From NCBI RefSeq assembly GCF_014196205.1, contig NZ_JACIDE010000005.1:1-64000 (forward strand): a stretch of DNA of 64,000 nucleotides, read 5' to 3'. How positions within the stretch are numbered: position 1 is the first letter of the stretch; each line of letters begins with the position of its first letter. Below are positions 15,442 through 24,159 of the stretch, piece by piece. This DNA comes from Anoxybacteroides voinovskiense. GTDB lineage: Bacteria > Bacillota > Bacilli > Bacillales > Anoxybacillaceae. Under the pieces are notes generated by a model, which did not search any database, was not told the origin of the DNA, and worked only from the letters and a program-made list of their open reading frames with translations. Position numbers and translations under genes: made by a program.

Positions 15442-15528
15442 GTCCTTTTGTCGAAAAACTTGTATCGTTTTCCGTAATGAATCGTATGAAAGAACAGAAG
15501 GAACTTGGAAACAAAAGAGGTGACACCA

Positions 15529-17877
15529 TTGCATGCACGTGTGTTAAAAGTATTGGAATTTGATAAAGTGAAAGCACAGTTACTCGAACACGTTTCTTCC
15601 TCGTTAGGAAAAGAAAAAATTGAGCAGCTTCTGCCGTCAACCGATATTGCAGAAATTATCCGCGCGCTTGACGAAACAGATGAAGCAGCGACAGCGTTAC
15701 GATTGCGCGGTCATGCCCCGCTCGGTGGAATGTTTGATATTCGCCCAAGCGTCAAGCGGGCAAAAATCGGCAGCGTCCTTAGCCCGCATGAACTGCTTGA
15801 TATTGCAAGCACTATGTATGCGAGCCGACAAATGAAAACGTTTATCGAATCGCTGCAAGAAGAAAAAACCGAACTTCCGCATTTATTGCAATATGTCGAG
15901 CAAATAACAGCATTTTTGGAAGTAGAACAAGCGATTAAGCAATGCATTGACGAGTACGGGGAAGTGCTCGATCATGCGAGCGATCGTTTGCGCGCGATTC
16001 GCCAACAGTTGCGGAACACAGAAGCGCGTGTGCGGGAAAAGCTGGAAACGATCGTTCGTTCTTCTTCGGCGCAAAAAATGTTGTCCGATGCGATTGTGAC
16101 GATTCGCAACGACCGCTACGTCATCCCAGTGAAACAAGAATATCGCCACGCCTACGGCGGAATCGTGCACGACCAATCGTCTTCCGGGGCAACGTTATTT
16201 ATCGAGCCGCAAGTCGTCGTCGATTTAAATAACCAGCTTCAAGAAGCGCGCGTCAAAGAAAAACAAGAAATCGAGCGCATTTTAACGGAACTGACGAAAA
16301 AAGTAGCGGAACATGCGGATGCGATTCTGATGAATGTCGCCATTTTAGCTGACCTCGATTTCATTTTTACAAAAGCGAAATACGCGAAAAAACTAAAAGC
16401 GACAAAGCCGACGATGAATAACGACGGCTACATTCGCCTATTGAAAGCGCGCCATCCGCTCATCGACCAAAACGTCGTCGTGCCAAACGACATCGAACTC
16501 GGCAAAAATTATACGACGATCGTCATTACCGGTCCGAATACGGGCGGGAAAACGGTGACATTGAAAACGATTGGGTTATTGACGCTAATGGCACAGGCTG
16601 GCCTTTTCGTTCCAGCGCTCGACGGCTCGGAGCTTGCGGTTTTTCGGGCGGTATTTGCGGATATTGGCGATGAACAATCCATTGAGCAAAGTTTAAGTAC
16701 GTTTTCTTCCCATATGGTCAACATCGTGGGAATTTTACGCCATGTCGACCATGAAAGCCTCGTGTTATTTGATGAATTAGGGGCAGGAACGGACCCACAA
16801 GAAGGAGCGGCGCTTGCCATCGCCATTTTGGATGAAGTGCGTGAGCGTGGGGCACGTGTCGTGGCGACGACGCACTATCCAGAATTAAAAGCGTACGGCT
16901 ACAATCGCAAAGGGGTAATAAATGCGAGCGTCGAGTTTGACGTCGATACGCTTAGCCCGACGTATAAGCTACTTATCGGGGTGCCAGGGCGAAGCAATGC
17001 GTTTGACATCTCCAAGCGACTCGGGTTGAACGAGCGGGTGATTGAGCGGGCGAAAGCGCAAATGAGCAATGAAAGCAGCAAAGTAGAAAATATGATTGCT
17101 TCCCTCGAGCAAAGCAAACGGCAGGCAGAAGAGGAACAGAAAAAGGCGGAAGAAGCGCGGAAAGAAGCAGAGCGGATTCGAAATGAATGGGAGCAAAAAT
17201 GGGAACAGCTTACCGCCAAAGAAACCGAGCTGCTTGATGACGCCAAACGAAAAGCGGCTGAGCTAGTGAGAGCGGCGCAACAAGAAGCAGAAGAAGTCGT
17301 TCGTGAATTGCGCCGTCTGCAAAAAGAAAAGCTCGCGGAAGTGAAAGAACATGAACTCATTGCCGCAAAAAAACGATTGGAAGACGCGGCACCAGCAATC
17401 GAGAAAAGAAGAAAGCAAAGAAAAGGGAACGCCCATGAATTTCGTGCTGGCGATGAAGTGCGCGTCGTTCATTTAAACCAAAAAGGCTTTTTGCTTGAAA
17501 AAGTGTCTGACGACGAATGGCAAGTGCAGCTCGGCATTTTAAAAATGAAAATAAACGAACGCGACTTAGAATACATCGGCAGCCCAAAGGTGGAAACGAA
17601 GCCGGTAGCGACAGTAAAAGGAAGAGACTATCATGTCGGATTGGAACTAGATTTGCGCGGCGAGCGGTATGAAGATGCGATCGCGCGGGTGGAAAAATAC
17701 ATTGACGACGCCTTACTCGCAGGTTATCCGCGCGTATCGATCATCCACGGGAAAGGAACGGGCGCGCTTCGCAAAGGGGTGCAAGAGTTTTTGAAAAAGC
17801 ATCGTTCGGTGAAAAATATTCGTTTTGGTGAAGCAACAGAAGGCGGCATCGGTGTGACGATTGTCGAATTGAAATAA
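15529..17877 (+). CDS. mutS2: MutS2 (ribosome rescue and recombination-suppressing ATPase/nuclease)
   Basis: The product has 782 residues, near the family norm. The core and clamp region is followed by the ABC-type ATPase with Walker [13 protein letters not shown] (about 337-348), Walker [14 protein letters not shown] and a long charged coiled coil (about 515-640). The C-terminal Smr nuclease domain has [12 protein letters not shown] and [16 protein letters not shown]. MutS2 splits collided ribosomes in B. subtilis and also suppresses recombination. The TTG at 15529 is preferred because AAGAGGTGA precedes it and [11 protein letters not shown] aligns with the usual start. A terminator separates it from the cvpA-like gene, so it needs its own promoter. 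Confidence 0.92.
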   Translation: MHARVLKVLEFDKVKAQLLEHVSSSLGKEKIEQLLPSTDIAEIIRALDETDEAATALRLRGHAPLGGMFDIRPSVKRAKIGSVLSPHELLDIASTMYASRQMKTFIESLQEEKTELPHLLQYVEQITAFLEVEQAIKQCIDEYGEVLDHASDRLRAIRQQLRNTEARVREKLETIVRSSSAQKMLSDAIVTIRNDRYVIPVKQEYRHAYGGIVHDQSSSGATLFIEPQVVVDLNNQLQEARVKEKQEIERILTELTKKVAEHADAILMNVAILADLDFIFTKAKYAKKLKATKPTMNNDGYIRLLKARHPLIDQNVVVPNDIELGKNYTTIVITGPNTGGKTVTLKTIGLLTLMAQAGLFVPALDGSELAVFRAVFADIGDEQSIEQSLSTFSSHMVNIVGILRHVDHESLVLFDELGAGTDPQEGAALAIAILDEVRERGARVVATTHYPELKAYGYNRKGVINASVEFDVDTLSPTYKLLIGVPGRSNAFDISKRLGLNERVIERAKAQMSNESSKVENMIASLEQSKRQAEEEQKKAEEARKEAERIRNEWEQKWEQLTAKETELLDDAKRKAAELVRAAQQEAEEVVRELRRLQKEKLAEVKEHELIAAKKRLEDAAPAIEKRRKQRKGNAHEFRAGDEVRVVHLNQKGFLLEKVSDDEWQVQLGILKMKINERDLEYIGSPKVETKPVATVKGRDYHVGLELDLRGERYEDAIARVEKYIDDALLAGYPRVSIIHGKGTGALRKGVQEFLKKHRSVKNIRFGEATEGGIGVTIVELK

Positions 17878-17891
17878 TGGGGGAGAGGGCG

Positions 17892-18299
17892 ATGAACTCC
17901 TTTTGGGAGAACGAACTAGTAAAGATTGCTGCCAATTTTAGCGTAGCGGTATTGTGCATCGTCGTTTTTTTAGCGGTGTTTGAATTAGTGACAAAATATC
18001 GGAATTGGGACGAAATTCAAAAAGGCAATGTGGCAGTGGCGATGGCGACCGGTGGGAAAATTTTTGGCATCGCCAACATTTTCCGATATGCCATCGGTCA
18101 TCACGAATCGCTTCTTTCGATGATCGGGTGGGGAGTGTATGGATTTATTTTGCTACTGCTTGCCTATTTCATTTACGAATTTTTAACGCCGAAATTTAAT
18201 ATTGACGAAGAAATCGCCAACGATAACCGCGCTGTCGGATTTATCTCGATGGTCATTTCGGTTGGGTTATCGTTTGTAATCGGCGAAAGCATTCGATAG
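17892..18299 (+). CDS. yshE: DUF350 membrane protein (YshE)
   Basis: This 135-residue DUF350 protein has four spans, at about 12-34, 49-70, 80-99 and 112-132. The pattern GNVAVAMATGGKIFGIAN in the first half and NDNRAVGFISMVISVG in the second shows the internal repeat typical of DUF350. It is a cytoplasmic-membrane protein of unknown role. ATG at 17892 follows GGGGGAGAGG; the upstream ATGGGG at 17877 overlaps the mutS2 stop and is less likely. It is co-transcribed with mutS2, as in B. subtilis. Confidence 0.85.
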   Translation: MNSFWENELVKIAANFSVAVLCIVVFLAVFELVTKYRNWDEIQKGNVAVAMATGGKIFGIANIFRYAIGHHESLLSMIGWGVYGFILLLLAYFIYEFLTPKFNIDEEIANDNRAVGFISMVISVGLSFVIGESIR

Positions 18300-18314
18300 A
18301 TGGGAGAACTTCCG

Positions 18315-18398
18315 ATGGAAACGTTAGCGAAAGTACTGTTTGTGTTGTGTGGGGTATTTTTAGCGATCGGTATTGTGTATTGGCTATTTTTTGCGTAA
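18315..18398 (+). CDS. Single-span micropeptide of 27 residues
   Basis: ATG at 18315 has GGGAG seven bases upstream and encodes METLAKVLFVLCGVFLAIGI plus VYWLFFA, a single hydrophobic helix. It lies 16 bases after yshE and before the operon's terminator, which overlaps its stop. An in-frame ATG at 18300 would add five residues. The ribosome site and the position between the gene and the terminator suggest it is real, though such a short frame could arise by chance. Confidence 0.45.
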   Translation: METLAKVLFVLCGVFLAIGIVYWLFFA

Positions 18399-18433
18399 TA
18401 AGCGTCCTGCGTGAGCAGGCGCTTATTTTTTAG
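18397..18433 (+). terminator. Terminator of the mutS2-yshE operon
   Basis: AATAAGCG (18397-18404), then CCTGC/GCAGG around GTGA, then CGCTTATT, followed by TTTTT. Confidence 0.85.
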
Positions 18434-18499
18434 TGTAAATTTTCGAAAAATATAATAAAATAAAAATAAATCGTCCATTATTAAAACGGAGGGGATGCT

Positions 18500-20170
18500 A
18501 TGGAAAAACGTTGGTTGGCTTATTATCCACCGCACATTCCGCACCACATTGATTATCCGCCGAAACGATTGCCTGATTATTTGCGTGAAACGGCCATGCA
18601 GTTCGGTTCAAAAGTGGCAATTGATTTTCTAGGAAAACGTGTAACGTTCCAACAGCTTTACGAGCAGTCGTTAAAATTCGCCAACTACCTCATCGCGCTT
18701 GGCCTACAAAAAGGGGATCGCGTTTCGATTATGTTGCCGAATTGTCCGCAAGCGGTGATTAGCTATTACGGGGTATTGATGGCTGGCGGCATCGTCGTGC
18801 AAACGAATCCGCTGTATACCGAACGAGAGCTAGAACATCAGCTAAACGATAGCGGCGCAACGGTGCTTGTTACGTTAGATATGCTTTATCCGAAAGCCGC
18901 GAAAGTAAAGGAGCGAACATCGCTTCAGCACGTAGTCATCACGAGCATCCAAGATTATTTGCCATTGATGAAAAAAATGCTTTATCCATTGATGCAAAAA
19001 AAGCAAAACCAGCCGCTTGTGTCAATCGAAGAAAAAAGCGACCAGCATTTATTGAAGCGCATCATGTCTATAGCGCCAGCAAAAGAAATTAATGTACAAA
19101 TAGACCCGGTCGAAGACATTGCGCTGTTGCAATATACAGGCGGAACGACCGGATTTCCGAAAGCGGCGATGTTAACCCATCGCAACTTAATTGCGAATAC
19201 ACTCATGTGCGCCCATTGGATGTACCGTTGCCAAAAAGGGGAAGAAGTCATTTTAGGCGTACTCCCATTTTTCCACGTGTACGGCATGACAACGATTATG
19301 AATTTATCGATTATGCAAGCGTATAAAATGATTTTGCTGCCAAAATTTGATGTCGAAACCGTCTTAAAAACGATCGAAAAGAAAAAACCGACGCTTTTCC
19401 CTGGGGCACCAACGATGTATATTGCGCTTTTAAACCACCCGAATTTAGCAAACTATGACTTATCATCGATTAAAGTATGTATTAGCGGTTCCGCCCCACT
19501 TCCGGTCGAAGTGCAGCAGAAATTTGAACAAATTACAGGGGGCAAGCTAATTGAAGGGTATGGACTAACAGAGGCATCGCCAGTCACCCACTCTAATTTT
19601 CTATGGGATGGAGAACGAGTAAAGGGAAGCATCGGCGTGCCATGGCCGGATACGGAGGCGAAAATTGTGTCGCTCGAAACAGGGGAAGAAGCGAACGTCA
19701 ATGAAATTGGCGAGTTAATCGTTCGCGGTCCGCAAGTGATGAAAGGCTATTGGAACCAGCCGTTTGAAACGGAAAGCGTGTTGCGTGATGGCTGGCTTTA
19801 CACAGGCGATATGGGCTATATGGACGAACGAGGCTATTTCTTTATCGTCGACCGGAAAAAAGATATGATTATTGCGAGCGGCTACAATATTTATCCGCGC
19901 GAAGTAGAAGAAGTGTTGTACGAACATCCGAAAGTGCAAGAAGCGGTCGTGATTGGCGTTCCAGACGAATATCGCGGGGAAACAGTGAAAGCGTTTATCG
20001 TATTAAAAGAAGGGATGCAATGCACCGAAGAAGAGCTTGACCAATTTATGCGCAGCCGTCTTGCTGCTTACAAAGTGCCGCGCATTTATGAGTTTCGGAA
20101 AGAATTGCCGAAAACGGCGGTCGGAAAAATTTTGCGGCGTGCGCTAGCCGAAGAGCATAAAAATAAGTAA
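18500..20170 (+). CDS. lcfA: Long-chain fatty-acid-CoA ligase
   Basis: The product is a 556-residue member of the AMP-forming acyl-CoA synthetase family. The ATP motif YTGGTTGFPKAAML is at about 212-225, then EGYGLTEASPVTH, GDMGYMDERGYFFIVDRKKD, and the C-terminal GYNIYPREVEEVLYEHP with the catalytic lysine in TAVGKILRR. It activates fatty acids to acyl-CoA for beta-oxidation. ATG at 18500 follows AACGGAGGGG. It heads the cluster lcfA-fadR-fadB-etfB-etfA, the order I recall from B. subtilis, but a terminator and a new promoter separate it from fadR. Confidence 0.93.
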   Translation: MEKRWLAYYPPHIPHHIDYPPKRLPDYLRETAMQFGSKVAIDFLGKRVTFQQLYEQSLKFANYLIALGLQKGDRVSIMLPNCPQAVISYYGVLMAGGIVVQTNPLYTERELEHQLNDSGATVLVTLDMLYPKAAKVKERTSLQHVVITSIQDYLPLMKKMLYPLMQKKQNQPLVSIEEKSDQHLLKRIMSIAPAKEINVQIDPVEDIALLQYTGGTTGFPKAAMLTHRNLIANTLMCAHWMYRCQKGEEVILGVLPFFHVYGMTTIMNLSIMQAYKMILLPKFDVETVLKTIEKKKPTLFPGAPTMYIALLNHPNLANYDLSSIKVCISGSAPLPVEVQQKFEQITGGKLIEGYGLTEASPVTHSNFLWDGERVKGSIGVPWPDTEAKIVSLETGEEANVNEIGELIVRGPQVMKGYWNQPFETESVLRDGWLYTGDMGYMDERGYFFIVDRKKDMIIASGYNIYPREVEEVLYEHPKVQEAVVIGVPDEYRGETVKAFIVLKEGMQCTEEELDQFMRSRLAAYKVPRIYEFRKELPKTAVGKILRRALAEEHKNK

Positions 20171-20181
20171 TATCAACGCTT

Positions 20182-20202
20182 TCAGCCATTGGCTGATTTT
20201 TT
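20182..20202 (+). terminator. Terminator after lcfA
   Basis: TCAGCC (20182-20187) and GGCTGA (20191-20196) around ATT, followed by TTTTTTAT. Confidence 0.75.
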
Positions 20203-20205
20203 ATC

Positions 20206-20261
20206 TTGACAAATAGAAAGGGGAATTTTTAAAATTAAAATATGAATGATTATTCATTCAT
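20206..20261 (+). promoter_or_regulatory. fadR promoter and FadR operator
   Basis: TTGACA (20206-20211), 18 bases, TAAAAT (20230-20235). Immediately downstream lies the palindrome ATGAATGATTATTCATTCAT (20242-20261), which matches the TGAATGA-x-TA-x-TCATTCA type of FadR (YsiA) operator I recall from B. subtilis. FadR should block this promoter until long-chain acyl-CoA releases it. No equivalent site is seen in front of lcfA. Confidence 0.8.
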
Positions 20262-20283
20262 ATTTGAAGAAGGGGAATGTGTG

Positions 20284-20868
20284 TTGAAACGGAATAAACC
20301 GAAGTATATGCAAATTATCGAAGCAGCGGTAGTCGTTATTGCTGAAAACGGCTACCACCAAGCACAAGTTTCGAAAATCGCCAAACAAGCAGGTGTAGCG
20401 GACGGGACGATTTATTTATATTTCAAAAATAAAGAAGATATTCTCGTATCGCTATTTCAAGAAAAAATGGGCGCATTTATCGAAAAAATTCAGCAAGAAA
20501 TAGAAGGAATTTCGCGTCCTTCCGAGAAGTTATATTTGTTAGTGAAAAAACATTTTGAATTATTGTCGGCAGACCGTCATTTAGCGATCGTGACCCAATT
20601 GGAATTGCGGCAATCGAACAAAGAGTTGCGTTTGCGAATTAATGAAGTGTTAAAAGGATATTTGCGTGTTATGGAACAAATTGTAAAAGAAGGGATTGAG
20701 GTAGGCGAATTTCGCCGTGACCTTGACGTTCGCTTAGCAAGGCAAATGATTTTTGGTACGATTGATGAAACGGTCACGACGTGGGTGATGAACGAGCAGA
20801 AGTACGATTTAGCTGCTTTATCGAAGCCGGTGCATGAACTGCTGATAAGAGGCTGTTCGGCCTCTTGA
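20284..20868 (+). CDS. fadR: Fatty acid degradation regulator FadR (TetR family)
   Basis: The product is a 194-residue TetR-type repressor, the family's usual length. The N-terminal helix-turn-helix is KIAKQAGVADGTIYLYFKNK (about 31-50), followed by a helical acyl-CoA-binding domain with RHLAIVTQLELRQSN and RLARQMIFGTIDETVTTWVM. TTG at 20284 follows GAAGAAGGGG and gives LKRNKPKYMQIIEAAV, like the B. subtilis start; an upstream ATG at 20242 lies in the operator. It represses beta-oxidation genes in the absence of acyl-CoA, and probably its own operon. Confidence 0.93.
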   Translation: MKRNKPKYMQIIEAAVVVIAENGYHQAQVSKIAKQAGVADGTIYLYFKNKEDILVSLFQEKMGAFIEKIQQEIEGISRPSEKLYLLVKKHFELLSADRHLAIVTQLELRQSNKELRLRINEVLKGYLRVMEQIVKEGIEVGEFRRDLDVRLARQMIFGTIDETVTTWVMNEQKYDLAALSKPVHELLIRGCSAS

Positions 20869-20891
20869 TTTTATAAAGGGGAGAGGAAAAC

Positions 20892-21665
20892 ATGGGGTTT
20901 TTTAGTGTGCATACGGAGGATTTTGTCGCGACCATCACTTTTTCGCGGCCTCCGGCAAATGCGTTGTCTTCCGCTGTTTTGAAAGAGCTTTCATCGTTGT
21001 TAGATGAATTAAAAGACGATGAACAAGTTCGCGTCCTTCTACTTCACGGAGAAGGAAGATTTTTCTCGGCAGGGGCAGACATTAAAGAATTTACGGCTGT
21101 TTCTTCTAGCGAAGAAGCTGCTTCGTTGGCACGTGCTGGCCAGCAAGTGATGGAGAAGTTGGAGCAATTTCCAAAGCCGGTCATTGCGGCGATTCACGGT
21201 GCTGCATTAGGTGGCGGATTAGAATTAGCGATGGGATGCCATATTCGGCTTGTTGCCGAAAACGCAAAACTTGGGTTGCCAGAGCTGCAGCTTGGACTTA
21301 TTCCAGGATTTGCAGGAACGCAACGATTAATGCGCTATGTCGGCTTTAGCAAAGCGTTAGAAATGATGTGGACGAGCGAGCCGATTACTGGGGCAGAAGC
21401 GGTGCAATGGGGATTAGCGAATAAAGCAGTACCAGAGGAGAAACTGCTTGAAGAAGCGAAAACACTCGCGAAGAAAGTTGCGCAAAAGAGCCCGATTTCC
21501 GTGCAGGCGACGATTGAACTATTGCAAGCGGCAAAAGCGAGCGCATTTCATGAAGCTGTCGAAAAGGAAGCAATGTTGTTTGGCAGCGTGTTTATGTCCG
21601 AAGACGCGAAAGAAGGCGTGCAAGCGTTTATTGAAAAACGTCCAGCGCAATTCCGTGGCAAATAA
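20892..21665 (+). CDS. fadB: Enoyl-CoA hydratase
   Basis: This 257-residue crotonase adds water to trans-2-enoyl-CoA in beta-oxidation. The oxyanion-hole segments are present: FSAGADIKEF at about 58-67 and HGAALGGGLELAMGCH at about 100-115. The second catalytic glutamate region is LPELQLGLIPGFAGTQRL. ATG at 20892 follows GGGGAGAGG. It lies between fadR and the electron-transfer flavoprotein genes, which fits a coherent acyl-CoA degradation operon. Confidence 0.9.
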   Translation: MGFFSVHTEDFVATITFSRPPANALSSAVLKELSSLLDELKDDEQVRVLLLHGEGRFFSAGADIKEFTAVSSSEEAASLARAGQQVMEKLEQFPKPVIAAIHGAALGGGLELAMGCHIRLVAENAKLGLPELQLGLIPGFAGTQRLMRYVGFSKALEMMWTSEPITGAEAVQWGLANKAVPEEKLLEEAKTLAKKVAQKSPISVQATIELLQAAKASAFHEAVEKEAMLFGSVFMSEDAKEGVQAFIEKRPAQFRGK

Positions 21666-21706
21666 AGCGATTATTTTTGTCTGAAATTTACAGAATGTTT
21701 GAAACT

Positions 21707-21718
21707 GAACAAATGTTC
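21707..21718 (+). promoter_or_regulatory. LexA-box-like palindrome upstream of etfB
   Basis: GAAC-AAAT-GTTC (21707-21718), preceded by T and followed by C, fits the GAAC-x4-GTTC core of the Bacillus SOS box, 24 bases before the etfB start codon. It may be coincidence; etf genes are not known to me as SOS genes. Confidence 0.2.
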
Positions 21719-21741
21719 CACAAACATAAGGAGGGGTTTCC

Positions 21742-22515
21742 ATGAACATTTTCGTTTTAATGAAGCGCACATTTGATACAGAAGAAAAAATTGTAATTAA
21801 TAACGGCAAGGTGAATGAAGAAGGCGCTGAATTTATTATTAACCCATACGACGAGTATGCGATTGAAGAAGCGATTCAAGTGCGCGACAAAGTAGGCGGC
21901 GAAGTAACAGTCGTCACAGTCGGCAACGAAGATGCTGAAAAAGAATTGCGCACAGCGTTAGCGATGGGGTGCGATAAAGCGGTGTTAATTAACATCGAAG
22001 ACGATGTCGAAGAAAGCGATCAATTTACGACGGCAAAAGTATTGGCAGAATACTTAAAAGATAAAGAGCCGCATCTAATTTTAGCAGGAAACGTGGCGAT
22101 TGACGGCGGTTCTGGACAAGTTGGTCCGCGCGTGGCAGAACTGCTCGGCATTCCTTACGTGACAACGATTACGAAACTTGACATCGATGGCGATAAAGCA
22201 ACCGTTGTTCGCGACGTCGAAGGAGACGAAGAAGTCATTGAAACATCGTTGCCGCTATTAGTCACCGCGCAACAAGGCTTAAACGAGCCGCGTTATCCTT
22301 CGCTTCCAGGCATTATGAAAGCGAAAAAGAAACCGCTCGATGAAGTAGAATTAGATGATTTAGATTTGGATGAAGACGATGTCGAAGCAAAAACGAAGAC
22401 GGTTGAAATTTTCTTACCACCGAAAAAAGAAGCAGGGAAAATTTTACAAGGAGAACTAACCGACCAAGTAAAAGAGCTTGTTACACTATTGCGTACAGAA
22501 GCGAAAGTCATTTAA
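21742..22515 (+). CDS. etfB: Electron transfer flavoprotein beta subunit
   Basis: The 257-residue AMP-binding subunit has the N-terminal MNIFVLMKRTFDTEEKIVI, GCDKAVLINIEDD and the family signature AGNVAIDGGSGQVGPRVAEL at about 114-133. An acidic segment (EVELDDLDLDEDDVEAK) precedes the C-terminal arm that wraps around EtfA. It passes electrons from acyl-CoA dehydrogenases to the respiratory chain. ATG at 21742 follows AAGGAGGGG. Confidence 0.93.
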   Translation: MNIFVLMKRTFDTEEKIVINNGKVNEEGAEFIINPYDEYAIEEAIQVRDKVGGEVTVVTVGNEDAEKELRTALAMGCDKAVLINIEDDVEESDQFTTAKVLAEYLKDKEPHLILAGNVAIDGGSGQVGPRVAELLGIPYVTTITKLDIDGDKATVVRDVEGDEEVIETSLPLLVTAQQGLNEPRYPSLPGIMKAKKKPLDEVELDDLDLDEDDVEAKTKTVEIFLPPKKEAGKILQGELTDQVKELVTLLRTEAKVI

Positions 22516-22534
22516 GTTATTGGGGGGACGGAAC

Positions 22535-23512
22535 ATGACACGAAAAGTAATTTCATTAGCGGAAATTCGTGACGGATCATTAAGAAACGTATCATTGGAA
22601 GCGATTGCGGCTGCAAAAACGATCGCGCAAGGCGGAGAAGTCGTTGCCGTATTAGTAGGAGAAAACGTGCAATCGCATGCAAACGAACTAATTGCGCACG
22701 GCGCAGACCGTGTAGTCGTTGTCGAACATGCGCAGCTAAAAGCATATACGCCTGATGGATACGGCCAAGCGCTAATGGCGGTCGTCGAAGCGGAAAAGCC
22801 AGAAGGAATCGTATTTGGCCATACGGCATTAGGAAAAGATTTATCGCCGAAACTAGCAACGAAATTAAACGCAGGGCTTGTTTCTGACGTCGTTGCGATT
22901 GAAGAAAAAGATGGAGAGGTATTGTTTACTCGTCCGATTTATTCAGGAAAAGCGTTTGAGAAAAAAGTCGTTAATGGCGGTCTTATCTTTATTACTGTTC
23001 GTCCGAACAATATTCCAGCGCTTTCTCGCGACGATGCTCGCACTGGTGAGGTGACAACTCTCTCTGTCGACATTAAAGATTTGCGCACGATCGTGAAAGA
23101 AATCGTTCGCAAAACAGCAGAAGGTGTCGATTTATCGGAGGCAAAAGTTATCGTTGCTGGCGGACGCGGGGTGAAAAGTGAAGACGGCTTTAAGCCGCTG
23201 CAAGAATTGGCGGATGTATTAGGCGGTGCAGTCGGTGCATCGCGCGGCGCGTGCGACGCAGGCTATTGCGATTATTCGTTGCAAATCGGGCAAACAGGAA
23301 AAGTCGTTACCCCAGATTTATACATTGCGTGCGGCATTTCTGGCGCGATTCAACATTTAGCCGGCATGTCGAACTCAAAAGTCATTGTCGCCATTAACAA
23401 AGACCCAGAAGCAAACATTTTCAAAGTCGCAGACTACGGCATTGTCGGTGACTTGTTTGAAGTCGTGCCGCTATTAACAGAAGAGTTCAAAAAATTAAAA
23501 GTCCATTCGTAA
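22535..23512 (+). CDS. etfA: Electron transfer flavoprotein alpha subunit
   Basis: The 325-residue FAD-binding subunit has an N-terminal domain shared with EtfB and a C-terminal FAD domain with IVAGGRGVKSEDGFKPLQEL, GASRGACDAGYCDYSLQIGQ-TGK and the signature YIACGISGAIQHLAGMSNSK. ATG at 22535 follows TTGGGGGGACGG; a longer frame overlaps etfB. It forms the heterodimer with the preceding product and ends the operon. Confidence 0.93.
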   Translation: MTRKVISLAEIRDGSLRNVSLEAIAAAKTIAQGGEVVAVLVGENVQSHANELIAHGADRVVVVEHAQLKAYTPDGYGQALMAVVEAEKPEGIVFGHTALGKDLSPKLATKLNAGLVSDVVAIEEKDGEVLFTRPIYSGKAFEKKVVNGGLIFITVRPNNIPALSRDDARTGEVTTLSVDIKDLRTIVKEIVRKTAEGVDLSEAKVIVAGGRGVKSEDGFKPLQELADVLGGAVGASRGACDAGYCDYSLQIGQTGKVVTPDLYIACGISGAIQHLAGMSNSKVIVAINKDPEANIFKVADYGIVGDLFEVVPLLTEEFKKLKVHS

Positions 23513-23520
23513 TAAAAGAG

Positions 23521-23552
23521 CGAGCAAAGCGCGTGTAGCTTTGCTCGTTTTT
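23521..23552 (+). terminator. Terminator after etfA
   Basis: CGAGCAAAGC (23521-23530) pairs with GCTTTGCTCG (23538-23547), followed by TTTTT. Confidence 0.85.
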
Positions 23553-23713
23553 CAGTTATAATTATTTAGAGAACGGAAATATTACAAGAGAAACGCAAGA
23601 AAGCCCCTGTCTTTAGATACGGGGATGAATTGCAAACGAAGCAAATTATTAGCGCCACATGCGAGAAAATGGTATACTTTGCTTACACGAGTAATGAAAT
23701 AGGAGGAATGAAA

Positions 23714-24028
23714 ATGGCCATTGTCAATGCAACGGACCAAACGTTTGTAACAGAAACGAGCACAGGAGTAACATTAGTCGATTTTTGGGCGCCTTGGTGC
23801 GGACCATGCCGCATGATCGCTCCGGTGTTAGAAGAAATTGATCAAGAAATGGGCGATAAAGTAAAAGTCGTCAAAGTGAACGTCGATGAAAACCCAGAAA
23901 CAGCGGGGAAATTTGGCGTGATGAGCATTCCGACGCTTCTCGTCTTTAAAAACGGGGAAGTAGTGGACAAAACGATCGGCTTCCAACCGAAAGAAGCGCT
24001 CGTTAGCTTGCTCAATAAACATCTGTAA
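23714..24028 (+). CDS. trxA: Thioredoxin
   Basis: This 104-residue thioredoxin is the standard length, with active site FWAPWCGPCRM (cysteines at about 29 and 32), KVNVDENPETAGKFGVMSIP including the cis-proline, and the C-terminal GFQPKEALVSLLNK. It reduces disulfides of cytoplasmic proteins using thioredoxin reductase. ATG at 23714 is chosen for its spacing from AGGAGG (23701-23706). As I recall, uvrC follows trxA directly in B. subtilis; here an island of about 7.8 kb intervenes. Confidence 0.95.
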   Translation: MAIVNATDQTFVTETSTGVTLVDFWAPWCGPCRMIAPVLEEIDQEMGDKVKVVKVNVDENPETAGKFGVMSIPTLLVFKNGEVVDKTIGFQPKEALVSLLNKHL

Positions 24029-24034
24029 TTTTTC

Positions 24035-24069
24035 AAAAGCAGTCCAATATTTTCTGGGCTGCTTTTTTT
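24035..24069 (+). terminator. Terminator after trxA
   Basis: AAAAGCAG (24035-24042) pairs with CTGCTTTT (24059-24066), followed by more T. Confidence 0.75.
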
Positions 24070-24078
24070 ATTTTAGTA

Positions 24079-24134
24079 TTGACAGTGAAAATCGTTCTCT
24101 ATATAATCATAATCGTGAATGAAAATCGTTATCA
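24079..24134 (+). promoter_or_regulatory. Fur-controlled promoter of the lipoprotein gene
   Basis: TTGACA (24079-24084), 17 bases, TATAAT (24102-24107) is a consensus SigA promoter. TGAAAATCGTTATCA (24120-24134) matches the 7-1-7 Fur box TGATAAT-x-ATTATCA at 13 of the 14 defined positions apart from small changes near the centre. A weaker copy, TGAAAATCGTTCTCT, lies in the promoter spacer (24086-24100). Repression by iron is therefore expected. Confidence 0.8.
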
Positions 24135-24159
24135 TATATCGGATTAAGGGGGATACATA

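Noticed and set aside
16899-17360. Serine-rich 153-residue minus-strand frame
   Set aside because: Antisense to the charged coiled coil of MutS2, a common artefact of Glu/Lys-rich coding DNA.
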